Source: Chryseobacterium sp. ON_d1 (lineage in GTDB: Bacteria; Bacteroidota; Bacteroidia; Flavobacteriales; Weeksellaceae). From it: 64,000 nt of DNA. The notes below the pieces were generated by a model. The model was not told the origin of the DNA. It saw only the letters and a list, made by a program, of their open reading frames with translations, and did no database searches. Below, one piece after another: positions 9,217-16,328 of the stretch. Numbering within the stretch: position 1 is the first letter of the stretch; every line of letters starts with the position of its first letter. The position numbers and the translations under genes were made by a program. The DNA is taken from assembly GCF_006829085.1 (NCBI RefSeq), contig NZ_BJTC01000013.1:62001-126000 (forward strand). The letters are read 5' to 3'.

Positions 9217-9867
9217 ATGGAAAAAGAAGAACTCAAAATCCTGGCGCAGAATCTTGCCAATCCGCAGGGAGAAAAAGGAATCGAGATTGGCGAAATGATG
9301 AATGCCACTAACATCAGCATGACGTTAGAAAGTATTAAAAAACTAGTGATAGAAGATGACCAGCATATCCTTGAAATAGGACACGGAAATGCCGGACATC
9401 TGAAAAGCATAATGAATCTTGCCCAAAACCTCAGGTATACAGGGATTGATATTTCTGAGACCATGCATCATGAAGCCCAAAAACTCAATAAAGAATTTGA
9501 AAGTCAGGCAGATTTTGTATGGTATGAAGGAAAAAAACTTCCTTTTCAGGACAGAACTTTCGATAAAATATTTACAGTCAATACCGTGTATTTCTGGGAA
9601 AATCCGGAAGCATTTTTAAATGAGATTTACAGGGTTTTAAAAGATGAAGGAACGTTTGTTCTTACGTTCGGACAAAGAGAGTTCATGGAAAAACTGCCAT
9701 TCACAGAATACGATTTCACTCTGTACAGCAACGGTGAAATGGAAGAACTGATCTCTAAAAGCCATTTTAAAAGAATGAAAATTTCTGAAAAAGAAGAAGA
9801 AATAAAAAGTAAAACAGGAAACGAAACCATACGAAGAATGTATACAATTTTAACCATAAAAAAATAA
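9217..9867 (+). CDS. Class I SAM-dependent methyltransferase in the haem operon
   Basis: 216 residues. Motif I is ILEIGHGNAGHLKSIM (about 48-63), followed by YTGIDIS and LPFQDRTFDKIFTVNTVYFWENP, the usual class I Rossmann methyltransferase order. It is tightly packed between hmuV (2-bp gap) and hmuS (4-bp gap), so co-expression is nearly certain. The substrate is unknown. It is not a radical SAM ChuW-type enzyme, because there is no CxxxCxxC motif. Confidence 0.8.
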   Translation: MEKEELKILAQNLANPQGEKGIEIGEMMNATNISMTLESIKKLVIEDDQHILEIGHGNAGHLKSIMNLAQNLRYTGIDISETMHHEAQKLNKEFESQADFVWYEGKKLPFQDRTFDKIFTVNTVYFWENPEAFLNEIYRVLKDEGTFVLTFGQREFMEKLPFTEYDFTLYSNGEMEELISKSHFKRMKISEKEEEIKSKTGNETIRRMYTILTIKK

Positions 9868-9871
9868 AATA

Positions 9872-10900
9872 ATGAGCACATTAGTTAATGATTTAAAGGA
9901 AAAATGGGAAGCTCTGAAGGTGGAAAATCCACATATCAGAATAAGAAATGCAGCTGCACAGTTAGACGTAAGTGAAGCGGAATTATTAGTGACCGGCATA
10001 GGTGAAGGTGTAACAGTGCTGAACCCTGATTTCCAGGGAATCCTTACGGAAGCCGGGCAGCTTGGAAAAGTCATGGCGCTTACCCGTAACGATGAGTGTG
10101 TTCATGAAAGAAAAGGAACCTATCTGAATGGTGATTTCAGCAGCCCGCATGCACAGCTTTTTGTGGGGGAAGATATCGATCTAAGAATCTTCCTTAACCA
10201 TTGGAAATTTGCTTTTGCAGTAGTGGAAGGAGATAAGAAAAGCCTTCAGTTTTTCGGAAAAGATGGATTAGCACTTCATAAGATTTATCTGACTAAAGAC
10301 AGTAATGAAAATGCTTTTGATGCTATCGTTGAAAAATACAAGTCAGAAGATCAGAACCAGCCATTCGTTTTTGAAGCAGTAGCGCCTAAGCAGGCAGAAA
10401 AAGCAGATTCAGAAATTGATGTGGAAGGTTTCAAAAAGGCATGGACAGAACTGAAAGATACCCATGATTTCTTCATGATGACCAGAAAATATGGAGTAAG
10501 CAGAACTCAGGCATTAAGATTGGCTCCGGAAGGATTTGCCAGAAAAATTGATAATGCTAAAGTGGTCAACGTCCTTGAAGACGCTTCCGAAACCAACACT
10601 CCAATCATGATTTTTGTTGGAAACAGAGGAATTATTCAGATCCACACAGGAAATGTAAAGAAAACACTTTGGCATCAGCAATGGTTCAATGTAATGGATC
10701 CTGATTTTAACCTGCACCTTGATGTAACGAAGATCGCAGAAGCCTGGATTGTTAAAAAACCAACTGAAGATGGGGAAGTGACGGCTATTGAGGTATTCAA
10801 CAGTGAAGGAGACTTTATCGTTCAGTTCTTTGGAAAAAGAAAACCGGGAATCCCAGAGCTGCAGGAATGGAAAGACCTTGTAGCAGCATTAGAGAAATAA
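9872..10900 (+). CDS. hmuS: HmuS/ChuS-type haem-handling (hemin-degrading factor) protein
   Basis: 342 residues, the normal size of the two-domain HemS/ChuS/HmuS family. The two structural repeats can be seen as KEKWEALKVENPHIRIRNAAAQLDVSEAELL (N-half) and KKAWTELKDTHDFFMMTRKYGVSRTQALRL (C-half). Each half has a later FFGKDG or FFGKRK segment. Family members bind cytoplasmic haem and degrade or relay it. It is the last gene of the hmu operon, followed by a terminator at 10921-10952. Confidence 0.9.
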   Translation: MSTLVNDLKEKWEALKVENPHIRIRNAAAQLDVSEAELLVTGIGEGVTVLNPDFQGILTEAGQLGKVMALTRNDECVHERKGTYLNGDFSSPHAQLFVGEDIDLRIFLNHWKFAFAVVEGDKKSLQFFGKDGLALHKIYLTKDSNENAFDAIVEKYKSEDQNQPFVFEAVAPKQAEKADSEIDVEGFKKAWTELKDTHDFFMMTRKYGVSRTQALRLAPEGFARKIDNAKVVNVLEDASETNTPIMIFVGNRGIIQIHTGNVKKTLWHQQWFNVMDPDFNLHLDVTKIAEAWIVKKPTEDGEVTAIEVFNSEGDFIVQFFGKRKPGIPELQEWKDLVAALEK

Positions 10901-10920
10901 TAATTAGATGATTTGAATGA

Positions 10921-10958
10921 GACCGTTTTGTTTGTAAGATTCAAAGCGGTCTTTTTTA
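10921..10958 (+). terminator. Terminator of the haem operon
   Basis: GACCGTTTTG ... CAAAGCGGTC forms an imperfect stem followed by TTTTTT, 20 bp after the hmuS stop. Confidence 0.85.
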
Positions 10959-11022
10959 TGGCAAATGATCTGCAAGTGCCGGAATATTTGTGTAATTTGT
11001 GATTAAAATATTAAAAAATAAA

Positions 11023-11895
11023 ATGAAAAATATTTTCATAGCAATATTGATGGCCGGTTTCTGTTCATTGAAGGCACAGGACTTTAAGGCATATCAGTTT
11101 TATGATAAAAAAGGGAAGGAGATCAAGACAGATAAACTGGTGAGAGAACTGGCAGGCTATGACATCGTCTTTTTTGGTGAAAATCATAACAGCTCCATCA
11201 ACCACTGGCTTCAGCTTAAAATTACAGAAGCTCTGTTTGCAAAAAAGAACGGTCAGCTTATATTAGGGGCTGAGATGTTTGAAAGAGACAATCAGTCTCA
11301 GCTGGATCAGTATCTAAGTGGAAAATTTGATGCCAGAACATTTAAAGATTCTGCCCGTTTATGGAATAACTATGCGACAGATTACAAACCTTTGGTGGAT
11401 TTTGCAAAAAATAAAAAGCTGAAGTTTATCGCAACGAATATTCCAAGAAGATATGCTTCCCAGACTGCCAAAGAAGGGCTTGAATCCCTTAATAAATTAA
11501 GCGAAAAAGAGAAAACCTATATTGCGCAGCTGCCCATCAATGTTACATTGGATACTCCTGGATATCCTGAAATGAAAAAAATGATGGGTGATCATGCGGA
11601 AGGTACAAAAGTGATGAATTTTATCTCAGCTCAGGCTACAAAAGACGCCACAATGGCGGAATCTATCCTGAAGAATTTTCATTCAGGAAAAACATTTATC
11701 CATTATAACGGAAACTATCACAGCAAAGAATTCGGAGGAATCTATTGGTATATCAAACAGAAAAACCCTGATCTGAAAATGGCGGTCATCTCTGTTTTTG
11801 AATCTGATGATCCGGAACTGAAAGTGCCTTCCAAAGAGTATATCCCGACAGACTTCAATCTGATAATCCCGGGAGATATGACAAAGACTTTTTAA
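11023..11895 (+). CDS. ChaN-family protein, haem/iron-associated
   Basis: 290 residues from the ATG at 11023, which begins a clean signal peptide (MKNIFIAILMAGFCSLKAQ). The GTG at 10999 would add eight charged residues and is less likely. IVFFGENHNSSINHWLQL and LILGAEMFERDNQSQLDQYLSG are the conserved ChaN (DUF399) motifs, and HYNGNYHSKEFGGIYWYI occupies the C-terminal conserved site. Campylobacter ChaN binds a pair of stacked haems. The signal peptide here has no lipobox, so export without lipidation is expected. Its place directly after hmuS supports a haem role. Confidence 0.82.
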   Translation: MKNIFIAILMAGFCSLKAQDFKAYQFYDKKGKEIKTDKLVRELAGYDIVFFGENHNSSINHWLQLKITEALFAKKNGQLILGAEMFERDNQSQLDQYLSGKFDARTFKDSARLWNNYATDYKPLVDFAKNKKLKFIATNIPRRYASQTAKEGLESLNKLSEKEKTYIAQLPINVTLDTPGYPEMKKMMGDHAEGTKVMNFISAQATKDATMAESILKNFHSGKTFIHYNGNYHSKEFGGIYWYIKQKNPDLKMAVISVFESDDPELKVPSKEYIPTDFNLIIPGDMTKTF

Positions 11896-11930
11896 ACTTT
11901 CAACAGTTAGACTGAAAAATATTCAATAGG

Positions 11931-11953
11931 AACGGGCTTTAGCCCGTTTATTT
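11931..11953 (+). terminator. Terminator after the ChaN-like gene
   Basis: AACGGGCTTTAGCCCGTT is a perfect inverted repeat followed by a T-rich run. A second GGCTTTAGCC occurs nearby at about 11972-11981. Confidence 0.75.
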
Positions 11954-12030
11954 TTTACACCAGATTCCATTGGCTTTAGCCTAAATCATAATTATTGAAT
12001 ACTGTTTCATCATTTTTATTCTACAATTTT

Positions 12031-12038
12031 TACCTTTG
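12031..12038 (+). promoter_or_regulatory. -7 box before the deformylase-like gene
   Basis: TACCTTTG fits TAnnTTTG and is 19 bp before the ATG at 12057. I found no convincing TTG at the right spacing. Confidence 0.45.
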
Positions 12039-12056
12039 TTATACATTTAAAAAAAC

Positions 12057-12692
12057 ATGAAGAAACTTTCCGTACTGCTGATCTTTTTTATTGGATTTTT
12101 CAACGCCCAGAAACTTACTTCCCATGAGCTTTCTATCATTAATCAGGGAGATGTGAATGCCGCTTTACCAATCTATCAGACTACTGATTCCAATCAGCAT
12201 AAAACATTGCTGAGCATTTCTTCAGAAGCAGATCCTCTTGATCCGAATACGGCTGTTCTGGTAAAAAGAATGAAAGAATCTCTGCTGTCCACAGATGGCG
12301 GAGTAGGAATTGCTGCTCCTCAGGTGGGAATCAACAGAAAGATTATTTGGGTACAGCGTTTTGATAAAGAAGGAACCCCGTTGGAATACTTTATCAACCC
12401 GGTGATTGTTTGGCGTTCCGATCTGCAGAATCTTGGCCCTGAAGGTGATCTTTCCATTCCTGATTTCAGAGATCAGTTCTACAGAAGCAAAGTCATCCAA
12501 CTGGAATATGTGGATCTGAAAGGACAGAAATATTCGGAAATTGTAGAGGGTTTCACTGCAGTTATTTTTCAGCATGAAATTGACCACCTTTTCGGAATTC
12601 TGATCTCTGACAAAAAAGAAAAAGAGAAAAATGATTCTTATAAAAAGGTAGATGCCTATCAGAAAAGTGACGTAAATAAAGACAGGAGGTAA
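12057..12692 (+). CDS. Exported peptide deformylase-like protein with altered metal site
   Basis: 211 residues. Motif I GVGIAAPQ and motif III QHEIDHLFG of peptide deformylase are intact. Motif II, normally EGCLS, reads EGDLSIP, so the metal-binding Cys is Asp. The protein starts with a signal peptide (MKKLSVLLIFFIGFFNAQ), so it should act in the periplasm, where ordinary deformylation of nascent chains does not occur. The C-terminus is a Lys/Asp-rich tail. The fold is certain; catalytic activity and substrate are open. The housekeeping deformylase should be elsewhere in the genome. Confidence 0.82.
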   Translation: MKKLSVLLIFFIGFFNAQKLTSHELSIINQGDVNAALPIYQTTDSNQHKTLLSISSEADPLDPNTAVLVKRMKESLLSTDGGVGIAAPQVGINRKIIWVQRFDKEGTPLEYFINPVIVWRSDLQNLGPEGDLSIPDFRDQFYRSKVIQLEYVDLKGQKYSEIVEGFTAVIFQHEIDHLFGILISDKKEKEKNDSYKKVDAYQKSDVNKDRR

Positions 12693-12741
12693 TGATGAAT
12701 GATGAATTATAAGTGATGAGTTATGAATGCTGAATGATGAG
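12693..12741 (+). repeat. 7-bp-period degenerate array (TGATGAA type), 7 units
   Basis: Exactly seven heptamers, starting at the base after the deformylase stop codon. Units vary around TGATGAA (for example TTATGAA, TGCTGAA, TGATGAG), all in the same phase. Confidence 0.8.
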
Positions 12742-12775
12742 AAAATTGTTGTAAGGTTAAGTATATTTCTGTTTT

Positions 12776-13210
12776 CTATCCATATTTTATAATAAAATCT
12801 TCTCCATCTTCATAACCTGCGGGATACACATAGGTAATTACCCCGATATCTGATTGTAAAACTTCTTTTAGCTTATTGAAGTACATATCTCTTTTCTCTT
12901 CCGTAGTGTCCATTGTTAGGCTCATAATAAGCCTGTCATCATCTGTAATATTGGCGCCCACCATTATTTTGTCTGGATTATCATGGTATTTATTCCAGTA
13001 AAAAGTTTGGTCAATGGCCGGGTTTTCGATGAAATAACCAATCATTTCGTCCTCTGTTTTAAAAATATAATCTTTGTCGTGCCTTGGGAAAGTATAATTG
13101 AGATTTAATTTTTCATATCCGGGAAGGAATGTATTCAATACCAAATCGATAGTCTTTCTTGATTTTCGCCCTGCATACACCTGGCAAACAATATCTATAA
13201 TGATTTCCAT
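12776..13210 (-). CDS. Hypothetical protein, about 144 residues
   Basis: I do not recognise this family. The sequence is soluble and acidic, with no signal peptide. It contains FIENPAIDQTFYWNKYHDNPDKIMVGANITDDDRLIMSLTMD, a pattern reminiscent of small immunity-type proteins that modulate a regular alpha-beta fold, but I cannot assign it. It is convergent with the deformylase-like gene and flanked on both sides by TGATGAA-type heptamer arrays (12693-12741, 13231-13251). Confidence 0.65.
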   Translation of the reverse strand: MEIIIDIVCQVYAGRKSRKTIDLVLNTFLPGYEKLNLNYTFPRHDKDYIFKTEDEMIGYFIENPAIDQTFYWNKYHDNPDKIMVGANITDDDRLIMSLTMDTTEEKRDMYFNKLKEVLQSDIGVITYVYPAGYEDGEDFIIKYG

Positions 13211-13230
13211 TACGTAAAAATATTCAATAA

Positions 13231-13251
13231 TGATGAATTATAAATGATATT
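13231..13251 (+). repeat. 7-bp-period array, 3 units (TGATGAA type)
   Basis: Three in-phase heptamers. The 19-bp segment 13230-13248 matches 12699-12717 at 18 of 19 positions, so the hypothetical gene lies between direct repeats. Confidence 0.6.
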
Positions 13252-13332
13252 CTTAAGCATTATATAGTATACATAAAATTATCCTCAATCATCTGCGTCA
13301 TCAGCGTACTCTGTGGGAAAATATAAAAATAA

Positions 13333-13364
13333 AAAGGAGCTGTTTCCATGGAAACAGCTCCTTT
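13333..13364 (-). terminator. Terminator of the ohr operon
   Basis: A perfect palindrome with GGAGCTGTTTCC arms and CATGG at its centre, flanked by A and T runs. On the minus strand it follows the ohr stop codon by about 29 bp. Confidence 0.92.
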
Positions 13365-13392
13365 CGTTATAACTATGCTTAAAAAAATTGGG

Positions 13393-13818
13393 TCAATTGT
13401 TGTTGGTCACAGAAAGCTTCACTTCCATATTGTTTCTTGTCGCATTGGAATATGGACAGATCTGGTGTGCTTTTTCTGTCAGAGCCTGTGCTTCTTCAAT
13501 AGAAACACCAGGAATATTGACATTCAGTTCTGCTGCCAGTCCGAAACCGCCATTCTCAAGCTGTCCTATGCTTACCTGAGCTGTTACTGTTGTTTCTCCT
13601 GTTTTCACTTTAGAAAGACTGATCACTCTGTTCAGAGCACTGTCGAAACATGCAGAATATCCGGCTGCAAAAAGCATTTCAGGATTGGCAAAATCATCAT
13701 TGGCACCTCCTAAAGCTTTCGGCATTCTTACATCAAGATCCAATACTCCGTTTTCACTCTTTACATGTCCGTTTCTTCCTCCTTTGGCAGTTACCTGGGT
13801 TGTATATAACGTTTTCAT
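13393..13818 (-). CDS. ohr: Organic hydroperoxide resistance protein
   Basis: 141 residues of the Ohr/OsmC family. The two redox-active cysteines are in the usual contexts: AAGYSACFDSAL (about residue 55-60) and AHQICPYSNATRNN (about 120-133). Ohr is a thiol-dependent lipoyl-linked peroxidase that reduces organic and fatty-acid hydroperoxides in the cytoplasm. Its start directly abuts the ohrR stop codon, so it is the last gene of a three-gene operon. Confidence 0.95.
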   Translation of the reverse strand: MKTLYTTQVTAKGGRNGHVKSENGVLDLDVRMPKALGGANDDFANPEMLFAAGYSACFDSALNRVISLSKVKTGETTVTAQVSIGQLENGGFGLAAELNVNIPGVSIEEAQALTEKAHQICPYSNATRNNMEVKLSVTNNN

Positions 13819-14253
13819 TTATTTTTCTATTTTGTTTAATATTTTAAGTACCACATCTTTAAGATGCAGCAGCTCTTCCGGCTGTATTCCCAGTTTTTTC
13901 TGAATTTTTCCCGGAATTTCACAAGCCTTCTGCTGAAGCTGTTTCCCGGCTTCGTCTAAAAATACTTCGACCACTCTTTCGTCCTCTTTTTTTCTTTTTC
14001 GGATAATAAACCCTTTAGACTCCAGTCTTTTAAGGAGGGGGGTTAAAGTACCGCTGTCCAGAAAAAGCTTTTCACCGATATGGCTTACGGTAAGCCCGTC
14101 TCCATCCCATAAGATCATCATCACAAGATACTGTGGGTAGGTAATGTCCAATTCATCAAGAAAAGGACGATAAAGCCCGGTAATCTCTTTGGCAATGACA
14201 TACAGCGGAAAGCAGATCTGGTTTTCTAATTTGGGTGTTTTTGGATTTTCCAT
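13819..14253 (-). CDS. ohrR: MarR-family organic peroxide sensor
   Basis: 144 residues. The N-terminal Cys in NQICFPLYVIAKEI (about residue 15) is the peroxide-sensing Cys of OhrR. The winged-helix region TYPQYLVMMILWDGDGLTVSHIGEKLFLDSGTLTPLLKRLE is typical. A reduced OhrR dimer represses ohr until oxidation. The inverted repeat at 15004-15027, over the promoter of the upstream nitroreductase gene, is the likely operator, so the whole operon would be autoregulated. Confidence 0.93.
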   Translation of the reverse strand: MENPKTPKLENQICFPLYVIAKEITGLYRPFLDELDITYPQYLVMMILWDGDGLTVSHIGEKLFLDSGTLTPLLKRLESKGFIIRKRKKEDERVVEVFLDEAGKQLQQKACEIPGKIQKKLGIQPEELLHLKDVVLKILNKIEK

Positions 14254-14283
14254 AATTTTGAGTACGAAAGATTTGATGAACTA

Positions 14284-14916
14284 TTATTTTTTTATGATAA
14301 ATTCATCCATTGGAATTCTGACTTTTTTCATGGTAGAAAGCCAGTCATTAGCTTCATCACGGTATCCGAGATATAAAAGACTTACGCTTTTTAATCCCAG
14401 TTCTCTCAATCCCAGTACTTCATCTACAATCTCATTGCTGAAGCCTTCTGCCGGTGTACTGTCGATTTTAAGTTCTGCAGCCTGGGCAAGAGCAATTCCT
14501 AATGCAATATAAGTCTGGCGTGCAGTGTGTGCAAAGTGCTCTTCGGGAGTCTGTGCACCGTATATTTCTTTGATTTTATCAGTATAGCTTCCGAAACGTC
14601 CTCTTGGAAGATCTCTTACGTCAGTATGATAATCGTAAACTTTGTCAATTTTTTCATTAGAATAACTGTCCCATGCAGCAAAAACCAAAACGTGAGAAGA
14701 ATCTCTCATCACTTCAGGGTTTAAAGCTCCGGCTACCATTTTTTCTTTGAGCTCCTGGCTTTCCACTACAATAACCCGGAAAGGTTGTAATCCTGATGAA
14801 GTAGGAGCCAGTCTTGCTGCTTCTAAAATAGTGTTAAGGTCTTCCTGTGAAACTTTTTTGGTTGGATCGTAAGCTTTTACAGCATGTCTCCAGTTTAGAT
14901 TTTCTATTAATGACAT
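14284..14916 (-). CDS. NAD(P)H-dependent oxidoreductase (nitroreductase family)
   Basis: 210 residues, the size of NfsB/YdgI-type flavin enzymes. FMN-site motifs include RHAVKAYDPTKKV near the start, RLAPTSSGLQPFRVIVV, and LKSVSLLYLGYRDEANDW. It probably reduces quinones or nitro compounds using FMN as a dimer. It is the first gene of the operon with ohrR and ohr (30-bp gap), which suggests it helps dispose of oxidation products. Confidence 0.9.
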   Translation of the reverse strand: MSLIENLNWRHAVKAYDPTKKVSQEDLNTILEAARLAPTSSGLQPFRVIVVESQELKEKMVAGALNPEVMRDSSHVLVFAAWDSYSNEKIDKVYDYHTDVRDLPRGRFGSYTDKIKEIYGAQTPEEHFAHTARQTYIALGIALAQAAELKIDSTPAEGFSNEIVDEVLGLRELGLKSVSLLYLGYRDEANDWLSTMKKVRIPMDEFIIKK

Positions 14917-14990
14917 TTTTCTTTTTGTTTTTAAATTAAACTGCTTTTTATTTATCAGTTCAGCTTTTACATTGAACTCAATTGACTGTA

Positions 14991-15027
14991 CAAATATAAG
15001 GACAATTAAATTGTGCGCAATTTAATT
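14991..15027 (-). promoter_or_regulatory. Promoter and palindromic operator of the nitroreductase-ohrR-ohr operon
   Basis: Minus-strand -7 box TATATTTG (plus-strand 14991-14998) and a TTG -33 box (plus-strand CAA 15018-15020) are separated by 19 bp. The inverted repeat 15004-15027 has 10-bp arms AATTAAATTG and CAATTTAATT around TGCG, and covers the -33 element and spacer. This is the geometry of MarR/OhrR repression. Confidence 0.78.
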
Positions 15028-15187
15028 TTGAAAGATTTTATTGATGGTAATTATTGATAAACTTTAAAATGGTAAAAGAGCGAAACGGTAAATTGCATTA
15101 TTCACTTTCCAATCAATTCCACACGATTCGGATTTTATGAAACAATCACTATTCCAATCTTTGCCATAGAATTTTAAACTAAAAACA

Positions 15188-15940
15188 ATGCAGAGATTTA
15201 AAAACAAAACTGCCTTAATTACAGGTGGAACGAATGGAATGGGGTTGGCTACAGCTCAGAAATTCACTGAGGAAGGAGGAACGGTTATTATTACAGGAAG
15301 GAGTGAAGAAACTGTCAATATTGCTTTGGAAAGCCTTGGAAAAAATGCTTCCGGAATCGTTTCCAATGCTGGAAATGTAAAAGATCTGATGGGCCTTCAG
15401 CAGGAAGTCAGAAAATATACAGAACATATTGATCTGGTTTTTGCCAATGCAGGCTACGGAAAGTTTGCTCCTGTAGACTATGTGGATGAAAATCAGTTTG
15501 ATGAACTCTTCAATGTGCTGGTAAAAGGTCCGTTTTTTACAGTACAGCAAATGTTGCCATTAATGAAAAATGGAAGTTCCGTTATTTTCAATACTTCAGT
15601 AGCCACCGATATTGCTATGCCTAATTTTTCGGTGTATTCTGCTGCCAAGTCTGCAGTACAGTCATTCATCAAAACTTTTGCAGTAGAGCTTACAGAGCGC
15701 GGCATCCGTGTCAATGGAGTAAGTCCCGGACATATTAAAACCAATATTTTTAATAATACAGGTCTGAGTGGAGAACAGATTGAGAATGCAATCGATGATA
15801 TTATTCCTACCATCCCGTTTAAAAGGCAGGGGGAACCCTCAGAAATAGCCAATGTAGTGCTGTTTCTGGCTTCGGAGGAAGCTTCATACATTCACGGTGC
15901 TGAAATAAAAGTAGATGCCGGTATTTCCGTAATCAGATGA
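15188..15940 (+). CDS. Short-chain dehydrogenase/reductase
   Basis: 250 residues with the classical SDR motifs: TGGTNGMG (NAD(P) loop, about 12-19), NAGY, the catalytic Ser in IFNTSVAT, YSAAK (Tyr/Lys), and PGHIKTNIF. The C-terminus ASYIHGAEIKVDAG is the usual end. The substrate is unknown. It faces away from the peroxide operon across a 271-bp gap. In that gap I see the OhrR-type operator but no clear plus-strand promoter. Confidence 0.9.
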   Translation: MQRFKNKTALITGGTNGMGLATAQKFTEEGGTVIITGRSEETVNIALESLGKNASGIVSNAGNVKDLMGLQQEVRKYTEHIDLVFANAGYGKFAPVDYVDENQFDELFNVLVKGPFFTVQQMLPLMKNGSSVIFNTSVATDIAMPNFSVYSAAKSAVQSFIKTFAVELTERGIRVNGVSPGHIKTNIFNNTGLSGEQIENAIDDIIPTIPFKRQGEPSEIANVVLFLASEEASYIHGAEIKVDAGISVIR

Positions 15941-15946
15941 TCCTGG

Positions 15947-16258
15947 TTATTTGATCTCATTAATTTCTTTGATGATATTGGTTTTATTTTCAATACCTAT
16001 ATCATAAGCCTTACTTTTTTTCAAGCTTTGGGTTGCCTTTTCCATAAGAGTTTTATAATCCGGTGATTTTTTTGAAAGATAAAATACCTGAGCACTGATT
16101 CCGATGGCAACGCGTACGACTTCATTAGGTTTGTCCGGATCTTCGGTGATATCTGAAATAGTGGCATTATGATACCATGTTAAGTTTTGCGAACCGGAAT
16201 TACCCGAACAGGATATAATCATAATAAAAAGTAATAATAGTTGTGACCAGGCTTTCAT
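15947..16258 (-). CDS. Small hypothetical lipoprotein
   Basis: 103 residues from the ATG at 16258, which gives a signal ending in the lipobox-like FIMIISC. A longer reading from 16291 would put eleven hydrophobic residues before it and overlap the terminator hairpin at 16282-16314, so it is rejected. No family is recognised. It lies downstream of protein-glutaminase on the same strand but behind that terminator, so it is probably transcribed separately or by read-through. Confidence 0.65.
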   Translation of the reverse strand: MKAWSQLLLLFIMIISCSGNSGSQNLTWYHNATISDITEDPDKPNEVVRVAIGISAQVFYLSKKSPDYKTLMEKATQSLKKSKAYDIGIENKTNIIKEINEIK

Positions 16259-16281
16259 AATGAAAAGTATTAAGTAAAAAT

Positions 16282-16314
16282 GCTCCTGCAATGTACCAAA
16301 ATAATTGCAGGAGC
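16282..16314 (-). terminator. Terminator of the protein-glutaminase gene
   Basis: GCTCCTGCAAT and ATTGCAGGAGC form an 11-bp stem, followed on the minus strand by ATTTTTACTT. Confidence 0.88.
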
Positions 16315-16328
16315 TTTATATAAGTCAG

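Noticed and set aside
12682..12695. AGGAGGTAATG resembling a Shine-Dalgarno sequence before a start
   Set aside because: It is the last two codons and stop of the deformylase-like gene, followed by repeat DNA with no long reading frame; Bacteroidota rarely use Shine-Dalgarno sites.
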